Below, one piece after another: positions 1 to 8,867 of a stretch of 64,000 nt of DNA. The notes beneath the pieces were generated by a model. That model was not told the origin of the DNA. It saw nothing but the letters and a program-made list of their open reading frames with translations, and made no database searches. How positions within the stretch are numbered: the first letter of the stretch is position 1; each line of letters begins with the position of its first letter. This DNA is from Priestia megaterium NBRC 15308 = ATCC 14581 (lineage in GTDB: Bacteria > Bacillota > Bacilli > Bacillales > Bacillaceae_H): positions 3,652,501 through 3,716,500 of the forward strand of contig NZ_CP009920.1 of the NCBI RefSeq assembly GCF_000832985.1, in the 5' to 3' direction. A program made the position numbers and the translations under genes.

Positions 1-2
1 TT

Positions 3-920
3 TCTGGTACAGGGGTAAATGTAGCGGCGGGGTTAGCTAACTTCGGATATACGGGATATTTGATTTCTGCTTTACCGGATAACGCTGTGGGAGATGCAGC
101 TGTATCTTATCTTAAAAAGTTAGGTATTTCACAGTCATTTATTAAACGCAGCGGAAAACATGTCGGTATGTATTTTTTAGAAAATGGATTTGGGTCCCGA
201 TCTAGCCGGGTTACATATACCAACCGTTTAGAAAGCAGCTTCAACAGAGCTCCTGAAGGCATATATGATTTTGAGAATATTGCGGAGAAAGTAGATGTGA
301 TGCATTTTTGCGGAATCTCTCTGGCAATGAATGATTCCGTCCGGTTCCATATGAAATCATTTGCCAAAGCGGTAAAAGAACGCGGTGGTATGGTCGTATT
401 TGACTGTAACTACCGTCCGTCTCTATGGGGAGATGGAGGATATGAAAGCGCAAAACCTCATTATGAAGATATGCTGTACCTTGCAGATATCGTAATGATG
501 AATGAACAAGATGCTATGCACATTCTTAAGATGGAAACAGAAGAAACAAGCAGAAGAGAGCAGCTGATGAAACTAATTCCAAAGGTGGCAAAGAAGTACG
601 ATCTTTCTGTCGTAGCCGGTACGCACCGATCTATTAATAAGGACAATAAGCACTCTTTGTGCGGTTTTATATATAAAAATCATACATTTACATTTTCTGA
701 TACGATTACTTTTTCTGTCTATGATAGAATAGGCGCAGGAGATGCCTATACAAGCGGCATTTTATATGGCGAGTTAGAGGGCTTTTCGACAGAAAAGACT
801 GTTGCATTCGCTGTAACAGCGGGAATGCTTGCTCATACAATCGTAGGCGATACTCCTATGTCATCCCAGTACGATATACAAAAAGCGATGACAGAATCAG
901 TAGGCGATGTAGAAAGGTAG
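3..920 (+). CDS. PfkB-family sugar/keto-sugar kinase, 5' end outside the window
   Basis: Cytosolic ATP-dependent kinase of the ribokinase/PfkB superfamily, probably phosphorylating a sugar or 2-keto-sugar acid. The reading frame is open to the window edge: the first visible residues (SGTGVNVAAGLANFGY) are the N-terminal PfkB substrate-binding segment, so about 30 residues are missing. The C-terminal signature DRIGAGDAYTSGILYGEL, with the catalytic Asp of GAGD, lies near position 730. The gene is followed within 12 bp by a GntR regulator and then a GntP permease, so a role in uptake and phosphorylation of a sugar acid is likely. The exact substrate (2-keto-3-deoxygluconate, fructose or other) cannot be read from the sequence. 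Confidence 0.88.
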   Translation, partial: SGTGVNVAAGLANFGYTGYLISALPDNAVGDAAVSYLKKLGISQSFIKRSGKHVGMYFLENGFGSRSSRVTYTNRLESSFNRAPEGIYDFENIAEKVDVMHFCGISLAMNDSVRFHMKSFAKAVKERGGMVVFDCNYRPSLWGDGGYESAKPHYEDMLYLADIVMMNEQDAMHILKMETEETSRREQLMKLIPKVAKKYDLSVVAGTHRSINKDNKHSLCGFIYKNHTFTFSDTITFSVYDRIGAGDAYTSGILYGELEGFSTEKTVAFAVTAGMLAHTIVGDTPMSSQYDIQKAMTESVGDVER

Positions 921-931
921 AGGATGTAATA

Positions 932-1648
932 GTGAACGTATCTCGAAAAAAAGGACCATTGTATTTGCAAATAAAAAATATCTTAAAAGATCGAATTTTG
1001 CATGGCGTGTATCCCATTCAAACAAATATTCCTTCTGAACCGCAGCTGGAAGAGGAATTTCAAGTAAGTAAAATTACGGTTCGAAATGCTATTAAAGAAC
1101 TTGTGAAAGATGGATATTTAGAAACAAAAAGCGGTAAAGGAACAAAAGTTATTCGAAATACATCCATTTCAAGGCTGTCAAAAGGAAAACGCTTTACCGA
1201 AGTGTTGGTGGAAAAAGGGCATATCATTCAAAAAAGGCTGCTTGGGGCAGAGACAATTGAAAATGCACCAGAAACAACTTTATATAAGCTGTTCGGTGAG
1301 CAATGCATTCGAATAGAACGTCTTTACTATTTAGATAATGAACCTTATATTCATTACACGCATTATTTAACCATGCAGCGCATGGAAGGGATAGAATTAA
1401 CACACTTAAATGCACAATCGTTATACGATTTGATTGAAGAACAGGATATTACATTGGAGAAATTTCGAGATCAGTTTGCTGTTGCAAAAGCTGATTCTTA
1501 TGTAGGCGAAAGACTGAATGTGCAGGCCGGAGAAGCGCTATTAAAAAGATCACGGTATTCATATGATGAAGAAGGAAATATCATCGAATACAGTGAGGGC
1601 TATTATAATACAGAGATGCAGCAATACATTGTGAATTACGATATTTAA
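932..1648 (+). CDS. GntR-family transcriptional regulator (HutC/UTRA type)
   Basis: DNA-binding one-component regulator of 238 residues starting at a GTG, 11 bp after the kinase stop. Residues about 7-72 are a GntR winged helix (PLYLQIKNILKDRI, then PSEPQLEEEFQVSKITVRNAIKEL). Residues about 95-235 are a UTRA effector-binding domain (RIERLYYLDNEPYIHY, EYSEGYYN near the C-terminus). UTRA regulators usually bind a phosphorylated sugar or similar intermediate of the pathway they control. Its place between the kinase and the permease makes it the probable local repressor; the effector is not identifiable. Confidence 0.9.
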   Translation: MNVSRKKGPLYLQIKNILKDRILHGVYPIQTNIPSEPQLEEEFQVSKITVRNAIKELVKDGYLETKSGKGTKVIRNTSISRLSKGKRFTEVLVEKGHIIQKRLLGAETIENAPETTLYKLFGEQCIRIERLYYLDNEPYIHYTHYLTMQRMEGIELTHLNAQSLYDLIEEQDITLEKFRDQFAVAKADSYVGERLNVQAGEALLKRSRYSYDEEGNIIEYSEGYYNTEMQQYIVNYDI

Positions 1649-1688
1649 GAAGTGCGAGAAGAATACATATTCTTTTCGCCTGAAAAAA

Positions 1689-1702
1689 TGAGAGCGTTTA
1701 CT
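1689..1702 (+). promoter_or_regulatory. Possible cre (CcpA) site upstream of the GntP permease
   Basis: TGAGAGCGTTTACT matches the catabolite-responsive element consensus TGNAARCGNWWNCA with two mismatches. It lies 26 bp before the permease start. Catabolite repression would suit a sugar-acid permease, but the match is imperfect and the assignment tentative. Confidence 0.35.
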
Positions 1703-1727
1703 AAATGGGGGAAAAGAGGAATTTAGT

Positions 1728-3053
1728 ATGGATATGTATCTATTGCTTGTGACATGCCTAGCCATTGTTATTGTTGTATTAGGGGTCTCTTGGTGGAAGT
1801 GGCACGCTTTTATCAGCTTAACCGTTGCCAGTTTATTTCTGGCTATTATGTCAGGGCTTTCAATGGACAAAATTGTGGGAGCTTATGAAACAGGAGTCGG
1901 CAGTGTTTTAGGTCACCTTGTTGGAATCTTGGCGCTTGGAACGATTTTAGGAAAAATGATGTCAGACTCAGGTGCTGGCATGCAGGTCGCGGAGTTTTTT
2001 ATTAGGTTTTTTGGAATCAAAAAGTTGCCGTGGGCGATGCTCTTTGCTGGCTTTATAATAGGCATTCCGGTTTTTTTTGAAGTCGGAATTGTTATTTTAC
2101 TGCCGTTAGTAATTTCTATTCATAAAACAACAAGACAGAATATTCTACTAATTGCACTGCCTGTAATTGCAGGACTATCGATTGTACACGGTCTGGTGCC
2201 CCCCCATCCAGGAGCGATGACAGCCATTGGAATATATAATGCAGACTTAGGAAGAGTTTTGCTCTATTCATTGGTTATTGCTCTTCCAGCAGCAATAGTA
2301 GCAGGTCCTGTATTCGCAAAATGGGTGCATAAACGTGTGATTCCTGAAGGGGAACCTGAATTAATTCGTGTCAGCACTTCATCTGAAAAATTACCTAACA
2401 CAGGTATTTCATTTTTCATTATCTTATTACCTGTGTTATTAATGGTGTTATCTGTTATGGCTCCGTATATACCGCTTTCTAGCTTTTTAACTAAATTTTT
2501 TGTATTTATCGGCAGCCCTGTCATCGCACTTTTAATTTCTTGCTTTGCCGCATTTTATCTTTTGGGCATGCGTCAGGGAATGAAGAAAGGTGTGATTAAA
2601 AAATTAGTGGAAGAATCTTTACTTCCGGTCGGATCTATTATTTTAATTATTGGAGCTGGAGGGGGATTTAAACAAATTTTAATTGATAGCGGTGTAGGTA
2701 CATCAATTGCTCAAATGTCTGAGCAATTATCGCTTTCTCCTATTGTCTTAGCATTTATGGTAGCAGGATTAATTCGTATTGCTACAGGATCGGCAACCGT
2801 TGCATTAACAACAGCTGCGGGCATTGTTTCACCAATCATTGTGCATATGTCTGGAGTCAATCTGGAACTGCTGGTTATTGCGACAGGAGCAGGATCACTA
2901 ATGTTCTCTCATGTAAATGACGCAGGCTTTTGGCTAGTAAAAGAATATCTAGGTCTAACAGTAAAAGAGACGTTTAAAACATGGACGGTACTAGAAACCC
3001 TGCTTTCGTTTATTGCTTTTGGAGGCGTTCTATTATTTGATGTTTTTATTTAA
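1728..3053 (+). CDS. GntP-family permease (gluconate/keto-acid:H+ symporter type)
   Basis: Integral membrane transporter of 441 residues with about 12 hydrophobic segments and the GntP family layout. Diagnostic stretches include HGLVPPHPGAM (about residues 155-165) and the conserved C-terminal segment FSHVNDAGFWLVKEYLGL. The start ATG follows a GGGGAAAAGAGG-type ribosome site. GntP members take up gluconate, other sugar acids or D-serine by proton symport. Next to a PfkB kinase and a UTRA regulator, a sugar acid is the most likely substrate. A hairpin terminator follows directly. Confidence 0.92.
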   Translation: MDMYLLLVTCLAIVIVVLGVSWWKWHAFISLTVASLFLAIMSGLSMDKIVGAYETGVGSVLGHLVGILALGTILGKMMSDSGAGMQVAEFFIRFFGIKKLPWAMLFAGFIIGIPVFFEVGIVILLPLVISIHKTTRQNILLIALPVIAGLSIVHGLVPPHPGAMTAIGIYNADLGRVLLYSLVIALPAAIVAGPVFAKWVHKRVIPEGEPELIRVSTSSEKLPNTGISFFIILLPVLLMVLSVMAPYIPLSSFLTKFFVFIGSPVIALLISCFAAFYLLGMRQGMKKGVIKKLVEESLLPVGSIILIIGAGGGFKQILIDSGVGTSIAQMSEQLSLSPIVLAFMVAGLIRIATGSATVALTTAAGIVSPIIVHMSGVNLELLVIATGAGSLMFSHVNDAGFWLVKEYLGLTVKETFKTWTVLETLLSFIAFGGVLLFDVFI

Positions 3054-3058
3054 AAATT

Positions 3059-3089
3059 GCCTCCTTCTGATTATTTTGGAAGGAGGTTT
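3059..3089 (+). terminator. Terminator after the GntP gene
   Basis: CCTCCTTC and GAAGGAGG form an 8-bp stem with an 11-nt loop, followed by TTTA. The T-tract is short, so some readthrough into the BtpA-family gene is possible. Confidence 0.55.
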
Positions 3090-3137
3090 ACTAGTTGACT
3101 TGAAATATAGTATTTGTAGAATAAGGAGGCAATGTAT

Positions 3138-3950
3138 ATGACCTGGTTAAAAGAAATACTTGGAACAGAAAAAGCTATTATTGCTATGTGTCACTTGTTA
3201 CCGTTGCCCGGAGATCCATATTTTAATAATGAAAAAGGCATGGACTATGTGGTAGAAATGGCAAGAAAGGATTTGCATGCTCTTCAAGAAGGCGGAGTGG
3301 ATGCCATTATGTTTTCAAATGAGTTTAGCATGCCATATTTAACGGATGTTAAAACGGAAACTGTAGCTGCGATGGCCCGAATTATAGGTGAATTGATGTC
3401 GGAAATTAAAGTGCCTTTTGGGGTAAATGTATTGTGGGATGCTAAGAAATCTTTGGATTTAGCGGCTGCTACAGGGGCTAAATTTGTTAGAGAAATTTTT
3501 ACAGGCGTATATGCAAGTGATTTTGGTACTTGGAATACCAACGTTGGAGAAACAATTAGACATCAGCATCGAATTGGGGCACAAAACGTTAAATTATTAT
3601 ATAATGTTGTCCCTGAATCTGCTGCGTATTTGGCTGAGCGGGAAATTGAAAGTATTGTTGCATCTACGGTATTTAATAATAGACCAGATGCACTATGTGT
3701 ATCTGGATTAACAGCAGGGGCCAAGACGGACGTGCAGTTATTAATACGCGTAAAGGAGGCTGTTCCCAATACAATTCTACTTGTTAATACAGGAGTTAAT
3801 TTCACTAATTTCAAAGAACAGTTATCTATTGCTGATGGGGCAGTTGTAGGTACAACATTTAAATACGACGGCAAATTTGAAAACCATGTGGATGTTGATC
3901 GTGTAAAAAAATTCATGGACAAAGTAAAAGTTTTTCGTGACAATCTTTAA
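3138..3950 (+). CDS. BtpA/SgcQ-family protein
   Basis: Member of the BtpA family (TIM-barrel fold), here about 270 residues. Family segments include AMCHLLPLPGDPYF near the start, GGVDAIMFSNEFSMPY, PFGVNVLWDAK and DALCVSGLTAGAKTD. Two in-frame ATGs exist, at 3132 and 3138. The AAGGAGG at 3123-3129 is only 2 nt from the first and 8 nt from the second, so 3138 is preferred. BtpA proteins were named for a photosystem I biogenesis role in cyanobacteria, while SgcQ relatives sit in sugar-use operons. The bacilli version here belongs to the kinase/permease locus and its reaction is unknown. Confidence 0.82.
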   Translation: MTWLKEILGTEKAIIAMCHLLPLPGDPYFNNEKGMDYVVEMARKDLHALQEGGVDAIMFSNEFSMPYLTDVKTETVAAMARIIGELMSEIKVPFGVNVLWDAKKSLDLAAATGAKFVREIFTGVYASDFGTWNTNVGETIRHQHRIGAQNVKLLYNVVPESAAYLAEREIESIVASTVFNNRPDALCVSGLTAGAKTDVQLLIRVKEAVPNTILLVNTGVNFTNFKEQLSIADGAVVGTTFKYDGKFENHVDVDRVKKFMDKVKVFRDNL

Positions 3951-3968
3951 ATGAAAGAAGGGGTAAAG

Positions 3969-4196
3969 ATGAATCAATTAGCTTTTATTTTTGATATGGA
4001 TGGCGTAATTGTCGACAGTGAACCTGTATACCGCATCCGTAATAAAGATATCTTTAAAAAGCTAGGAATAGAAGTAGATGAGGATACACAGCTCAATTTC
4101 ATTGGAGGAACAGCTAAAAGAAAATGGACAATATTAAAAGAGCAATTTTCACTGTCCTCACCCAATTTGGAGAATACAAACTATCTGGTCAATTAA
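3969..4196 (+). pseudogene. Truncated HAD hydrolase (beta-phosphoglucomutase-like), N-terminal fragment
   Basis: Only about 75 residues remain of a family that is normally about 220. The HAD motif I (FIFDMDGVIVDSEP) is intact at the N-terminus, followed by the start of the cap domain. The frame then ends at NYLVN after an unrelated-looking tail. Motifs II, III and IV are not found downstream in any frame before the terminator at 4277. The start at 3969 follows GAAAGAAGGGG; an upstream in-frame ATG at 3951 is less likely. It overlaps no other gene and is last in the cluster, so it appears to be a decayed or deleted phosphatase gene. Confidence 0.72.
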
Positions 4197-4276
4197 CTTT
4201 TATTGTAGCAACGATTTAATAAAAAACGAGCCTTTTCATATTAATTAGAATCTTAACTATACAAATTAAACGTAAA

Positions 4277-4305
4277 AACAGCTCTGTAATCGGAGCTGTT
4301 TTTTG
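4277..4305 (+). terminator. Terminator ending the kinase/GntR/GntP/BtpA cluster
   Basis: CAGCTC and GAGCTG pair around a short loop and run into TTTTTTG. It marks the 3' end of the first gene cluster. Confidence 0.75.
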
Positions 4306-4446
4306 TTGCCTGAAAAGCTGTTTGTTAGAGATTTAAATAAAAAAAGAATGTTGGATAGCATAATGATAAGTAAACGTACAATGAGTATGTTCTCTTTTGA
4401 ACAATAAAAGCACTCAATAAAGCTGAAGAAGCGGAGGGAAGTAACA

Positions 4447-5427
4447 GTGCCTGACAAACCTAGTATTACCTCAAGTGAAATTGGAACGCTGTGGATGACA
4501 TATCAGCAGAAAACGTTAATTATTTGCTTGTTAGATTATATGATTGAACATGCGGATGATGAAGATGCTAAAACAATTATGACGGACTTGCGTGAGCAGC
4601 TTATTATATACATACGAAAAATAAAAATAATATTTGAAAAAGAAGGAGCCATAGTGCCAACCGGGCTTTCATCTCAAGACGTAAACGTACAGGCTCCAAA
4701 ACTATTTACTAATGGATTTGATATTATGTTTCTTCGTGTCATCAAAGAAATTAGTATGGGGATGTATACATTAAGTTTAGGCAAGGCCTACAGAGAAGAT
4801 GTGGTGAAATTTTATCAGGATTTAACAAAAATTACGCAAGAGTGCTACGATTCCTGTACGCAGTACTTATTGAGAAAAGGAATTTTATCACGCCCACCCT
4901 ATATTCCAATGCCAACTACCGTTGAGTTTGTTTCAGATAGAAAATATCTGAGCGGCTTAAATGTATTTGCGGACAAAAGAGTACTAAATACGATGGAGCT
5001 AGCGCAGATTTATCATGGAGTCGAAACAAACATTGTCGGGATGAAGTTAATGAAGGCTTTTTCTCAAACGGCTAAGGATACCGAAGTGAAAAAGCATTTT
5101 TTGAAAGGAAAAGAGGTCAGTAAAAAAATTATTACGCGACTTGAAGAAATAATTATACAAGACGATATTTCACCTTCTGTTGCCTCAACAGGAAGCATAA
5201 CCACTTCTGAAACGCCTGCTTTTTCGGATCGTTTGATGCTGACATGCGATATTTTACTAAGTAACTTCAGTATTGGAAGTCAGGCGTTTGGAGCAGCATT
5301 TAGTTTTCGAAGAGATATTGTGGCTAAAATGATGCTGATAGGAGAAGATGCGTTTCAATATGCAAGCGAAGCAACAGAAATTATGATTAAAAAAGGCTGG
5401 CTTGAAGTTCCGCCAAGTATGGATTAG
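4447..5427 (+). CDS. DUF3231-family protein
   Basis: A 326-residue, mostly alpha-helical protein with a GTG start behind GGAGGGAAG. The sequence has two related halves, each with a segment of the type SSEIGTLWMTYQQKTL / NTMELAQIYHGVETN followed by helices resembling a ferritin-like four-helix bundle. This is the layout of DUF3231 proteins, common in multiple copies in Bacillus. No signal peptide or membrane span is present. The function of the family is unknown; the link to ferritin-like folds is inference. It is monocistronic. Confidence 0.8.
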   Translation: MPDKPSITSSEIGTLWMTYQQKTLIICLLDYMIEHADDEDAKTIMTDLREQLIIYIRKIKIIFEKEGAIVPTGLSSQDVNVQAPKLFTNGFDIMFLRVIKEISMGMYTLSLGKAYREDVVKFYQDLTKITQECYDSCTQYLLRKGILSRPPYIPMPTTVEFVSDRKYLSGLNVFADKRVLNTMELAQIYHGVETNIVGMKLMKAFSQTAKDTEVKKHFLKGKEVSKKIITRLEEIIIQDDISPSVASTGSITTSETPAFSDRLMLTCDILLSNFSIGSQAFGAAFSFRRDIVAKMMLIGEDAFQYASEATEIMIKKGWLEVPPSMD

Positions 5428-5476
5428 CTAAAATGAAAGCCTCTTTCATGCATTGTAAATGGAAGTTTATATGTCT

Positions 5477-5514
5477 TTACACACCTTTAACCTTTTATTC
5501 AAGTTGATTTAACA
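5477..5514 (+). promoter_or_regulatory. Pho box: four PhoP-type direct repeats upstream of alkaline phosphatase
   Basis: Four TT-started hexamers, TTACAC (5477), TTAACC (5487), TTCAAG (5498) and TTAACA (5509), are spaced 10, 11 and 11 bp apart on the same face of the helix. This matches the Bacillus PhoP dimer-pair arrangement (TTAACA-like repeats with about 5-bp gaps). It lies 54 bp before the start of the phosphatase gene and predicts phosphate-starvation induction by PhoPR. Confidence 0.75.
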
Positions 5515-5567
5515 GACTGCGTGTACAGTTAAGTTATGTCAATAATAAACAGTAAAGGGTGTAAACA

Positions 5568-6824
5568 ATGAAAAAACGTGCAATTGGAGCGGCAGTATTA
5601 TCAGCGGTAACTGTAGCAGCGCTGGCATTTGGAACAAATTCACCAACAGATGCTAAAGCAGCTAAAGGCGTAAATAACCAAAAAGCTAAAAATGTTATTC
5701 TTTTTGTTGGAGACGGTATGGGTACCGACCATCGTGATGCAATCCGACTGGCCGCCGTAGGAGCAAATGGAAAGTTAGCAATGGATGATATGCCGGCAGT
5801 AGGGAGAGTCCATACATCTTCAGGAAATTCATTTGTTACGGATTCTGCAGCAGCTGCTACAGCCATGGCTTCAGGAGTTAAAAGTTATAATGGCGCTATT
5901 GGCGTAAATATGAAAGGAAAGCCTGTTCAAACAGTTTTAGAAAAAGCAAAATTAGCTGGGAAAACGACGGGGCTTGTGACAACAAGTCAAGTAACAGACG
6001 CAACTCCAGCTGCTTTTGGCGCACATGTTAAAGATCGAAGTGCTCAAAGTGACATCGCGAAGCAGTATCTTGAAAACAGTAAGATAGATGTGATTCTAGG
6101 TGGCGGAGAAGATTATTGGTACACAAAAGGAAATGAAGGTGCACACTCAGATGCCCCGCCAGAAGATAAAACTGAAGGAAGCAAAGGAACGCAAGGAAAC
6201 TTAGTAAACAAAGCACAAAAACTTGGGTATACGTACGTTAATAACGAAAATGAATTAAAATATGCTAAGGGAACAAAATTGCTTGGTCTGTTTGCTAATG
6301 AAGAAATGTTTCAACAAGCTCCTGAAGGCCAAGGTGATGTGTACAACCCTCAAGTATCTCTAAAAGACATGACAAAAAAAGCAATCAATACGCTATCACA
6401 AAATAAAAAAGGGTTCTTTCTTGTAGTAGAAGAGGAGGCCATTGATGAAATGGCTCATAATAATAATGCTGAACTCATGATTAAAGCAGGTAAGCAGCTT
6501 GATGATACGGTGAAGATGGCTAAAGCTTATGCTAAAACACACCCAGACACTCTCGTATTAGTAACAGCTGACCATGCAACCGGAGGTTTAGCACTTGAAA
6601 AAGTAGACAATAAAGATAACGATGGAGATGAAGTATCAAAAGAAGATGGGCCATTTGCAATCGCTCATTCAAAAGAGCAGTTCGTTGCGGATTGGACAAC
6701 TGAAGAGCATACGTCATCAGACGTTCCTTTAAATGCAATGGGTGCCGGCTCAGAAAGATTTACCGGAGTATATGAAAATACGTATTTACATGATGCTCTT
6801 CTAAAAGCAATGAATTTAAAATAG
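5568..6824 (+). CDS. Secreted alkaline phosphatase
   Basis: Phosphomonoesterase of the PhoA superfamily, 418 residues, exported by a Sec signal peptide (MKKRAIGAAVLSAVTVAALAF, cleavage probably near residue 30 after an AKA-like site). Metal- and substrate-binding motifs are present: VGDGMG (Asp ligand), TDSAAAATAM with the nucleophilic Ser, EEAIDEMAHNNN, TADHATGGL and EEHTSSDVPL with a His ligand. It releases inorganic phosphate from organic phosphates outside the cell. A Pho box upstream fits phosphate-starvation control. It corresponds to the B. subtilis PhoA/PhoB type; which one cannot be decided. A strong terminator follows. Confidence 0.95.
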   Translation: MKKRAIGAAVLSAVTVAALAFGTNSPTDAKAAKGVNNQKAKNVILFVGDGMGTDHRDAIRLAAVGANGKLAMDDMPAVGRVHTSSGNSFVTDSAAAATAMASGVKSYNGAIGVNMKGKPVQTVLEKAKLAGKTTGLVTTSQVTDATPAAFGAHVKDRSAQSDIAKQYLENSKIDVILGGGEDYWYTKGNEGAHSDAPPEDKTEGSKGTQGNLVNKAQKLGYTYVNNENELKYAKGTKLLGLFANEEMFQQAPEGQGDVYNPQVSLKDMTKKAINTLSQNKKGFFLVVEEEAIDEMAHNNNAELMIKAGKQLDDTVKMAKAYAKTHPDTLVLVTADHATGGLALEKVDNKDNDGDEVSKEDGPFAIAHSKEQFVADWTTEEHTSSDVPLNAMGAGSERFTGVYENTYLHDALLKAMNLK

Positions 6825-6836
6825 GTGAGATAAAAG

Positions 6837-6885
6837 CACCGTGTTGATTGAATACACTTAGTATGTAAATCAACACGGTGTTTTT
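6837..6885 (+). terminator. Terminator after alkaline phosphatase
   Basis: A 13-bp perfect stem (CACCGTGTTGATT with its complement), an 18-nt loop and a TTTTT tail. Confidence 0.85.
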
Positions 6886-6966
6886 GCTTTGTTTGAGCAA
6901 GTTATGATGGAGTTTCTTCAAAAGTATGCTACGATAAGAATTATCTTGAATTGAAGAGGTGTCACA

Positions 6967-7707
6967 ATGAAAATAGAAGTTTGGTCAGATTTTGTCTGTC
7001 CTTTTTGTTATATTGGAAAGCGCCGATTAGAACAAGCGCTTCAGCAATTTGCACACAAAGATGATGTGCAGGTTGAATTTAAAAGCTTCGAGCTAGATCC
7101 AAATGCCCCAGTTAATACTGGCAAAACGATTAATGAAGCTCTTGCTGCTAAATATGGAATGACCATTGAACAAGCAAAACAAGCAAATGAAGGTATCGGG
7201 CAGCAGGCAGCTAGTGTGGGCTTATCCTTTAATTTTGACGATATGAAGCCAACTAATACATTTGATGCTCACCGCTTAGCTAAATTTGCAAAAGCTCAAG
7301 GAAAAGAAGCAGCCATTACAGAAAAACTCTTATATGCATACTTTACTGAATCAAAACATCTAGGTGAAGAAGAGACGCTGGTTGCTGTTGCAGAAGATGC
7401 AGGTCTTGACCGAGAAGAAGCACGTCAAATTCTCGCGGATAAAAACGCATACGCAAATGAAGTGCGCAGTGATGAAGCAACGGCTCAGCAATATGGCATT
7501 AGCGGTGTTCCATATTTTGTTGTTAATCAAAAATATGCGATTTCAGGTGCACAGCCAGTCGAAACATTTGTAGGAGCTCTCCAACAAGTATGGGAAGAAG
7601 AAAATCCGACTCCCGCTTTGAAGAGCCTTTCTCCAGAAGGCGCAGATGATGCCTTTTGTGCAGATGGTCAATGTGCCGTTCCTGATTCCTCTAAAAACCA
7701 ACAATAA
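6967..7707 (+). CDS. FrnE-like DsbA-family thiol oxidoreductase
   Basis: Cytosolic thioredoxin-fold protein of 246 residues with the active-site CPFC motif at the N-terminus (EVWSDFVCPFCYIGKRRL), a helical insertion, and the cis-Pro loop SGVPYFVV. No signal peptide is present, so it acts inside the cell. The C-terminus carries a second cysteine pair, CADGQC (CX4C). A CX4C motif is also known in Deinococcus FrnE, where it modulates the active site. Likely role: disulfide isomerase or oxidoreductase in oxidative stress. Single gene with its own ribosome site (AAGAGGTG) and terminator. Confidence 0.88.
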   Translation: MKIEVWSDFVCPFCYIGKRRLEQALQQFAHKDDVQVEFKSFELDPNAPVNTGKTINEALAAKYGMTIEQAKQANEGIGQQAASVGLSFNFDDMKPTNTFDAHRLAKFAKAQGKEAAITEKLLYAYFTESKHLGEEETLVAVAEDAGLDREEARQILADKNAYANEVRSDEATAQQYGISGVPYFVVNQKYAISGAQPVETFVGALQQVWEEENPTPALKSLSPEGADDAFCADGQCAVPDSSKNQQ

Positions 7708-7708
7708 A

Positions 7709-7748
7709 TAAAAAGCAGAAGCGGAAATTTCGCTTCTGCTTTTTATTT
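7709..7748 (+). terminator. Terminator after the FrnE-like gene
   Basis: AAAAGCAGAAGCG and its exact complement form a 13-bp stem with a 6-nt loop, followed by T residues. Confidence 0.85.
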
Positions 7749-7907
7749 ATTTGCAAAAAAATTCACAAAAACACAAACACACGTTCTGTTTTTGTGTTAT
7801 AATAAGTTTAGAAGCAACAAACCTCGATGAGTAAGCTCCAAAAATAAGCGATTAAAAGTGATCCCACCATGAACTAGCTTCCATTTAATCCTGCAGGGGG
7901 AATCTGA

Positions 7908-8867
7908 ATGAAAAGCAAAGTGCGCATTATCCCATTTCAAGTAGTTGAACAATTGAATCAATTTAATGAAGTCCCAGAAGGAGTCGCTCTAATTGGAGCA
8001 GAGCAAGTATGGAAGCAAACAAAGGGACGGGGAATAACCATAGCGGTTTTGGATACCGGCTGTGATGTTACACATCAAGATTTGCAGGAGCGAATTATTG
8101 GAGGAAAAAACTTTACACAAGATGATCAGCAAAATCCAGATATTTTTCAAGATTATAATGGTCACGGCACTCACGTAGCAGGCACAATTGCAGCAGCGCA
8201 TAATGGAACGGGTGTTGTAGGAGTGGCTCCTGAAGTGGGCTTACTTATCCTAAAAGTACTTGATGGAAATGGTTCAGGTCAATACGAGTGGATTATTCAA
8301 GGTATTAACTACGCCATCGAGCAAAAAGTAGATATCATTTCGATGTCGCTTGGAGGTCCGTCGGATGTGCCTGAGCTGCATGAAGCGATTCAAGATGCTG
8401 TTGATCAGAATATTTTAGTTGTCTGCGCAGCGGGAAATGAAGGAGATGGAGAAGGCTCCACAGATGAGTTTGCGTACCCTGGCTCATATAATGAAGTGAT
8501 TACCGTAGGAGCTGTTGATTTAGAGAAACGATCTTCGGTATTTTCCAACTCAAACAACGAAGTAGATGTAGTAGCTCCGGGAGAGAAGATCGTATCAACT
8601 TACTTGAATGGAAAGTATGCCGCACTGAGCGGAACCTCTATGGCAACACCTCACGTAGCAGGGGCCTTAGGATTGATAAAAGTTCTTTCAAATGAAATGT
8701 TTGGAAGAGAACTTACAGAACCAGAGCTTTATGCACAGTTAATCAGAAGAACCCTTCCATTAAATGAATCACCAAGAGAAGTAGGAAACGGATTTGTGCA
8801 CTTGACCGTTGTTGAAAAGCTGTTGCGTGAAATTCAAAGTCAAATGACTTCAGAGGTGATCAGATGA
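7908..8867 (+). CDS. ispA: Intracellular subtilisin-like serine protease
   Basis: Major intracellular serine protease type, 319 residues, the same length as B. subtilis IspA. No signal peptide. A short N-terminal extension carries RIIPFQV, resembling the LIPY-type inhibitory prosegment of these enzymes. Catalytic residues are Asp in AVLDTGCD, His in GHGTHVAGT and Ser in GTSMATPHVAG. It degrades cytosolic proteins in stationary phase or sporulation. The stop overlaps the start of the endonuclease gene by 4 bp (ATGA), implying translational coupling. A TATAAT at about 7800 is a possible promoter element. Confidence 0.93.
   Translation: MKSKVRIIPFQVVEQLNQFNEVPEGVALIGAEQVWKQTKGRGITIAVLDTGCDVTHQDLQERIIGGKNFTQDDQQNPDIFQDYNGHGTHVAGTIAAAHNGTGVVGVAPEVGLLILKVLDGNGSGQYEWIIQGINYAIEQKVDIISMSLGGPSDVPELHEAIQDAVDQNILVVCAAGNEGDGEGSTDEFAYPGSYNEVITVGAVDLEKRSSVFSNSNNEVDVVAPGEKIVSTYLNGKYAALSGTSMATPHVAGALGLIKVLSNEMFGRELTEPELYAQLIRRTLPLNESPREVGNGFVHLTVVEKLLREIQSQMTSEVIR

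Noticed and set aside
3563-3943. Minus-strand open frame of 126 codons inside the BtpA-family gene.
   Set aside because: It is fully antisense to a conserved family gene and shows no family features of its own.
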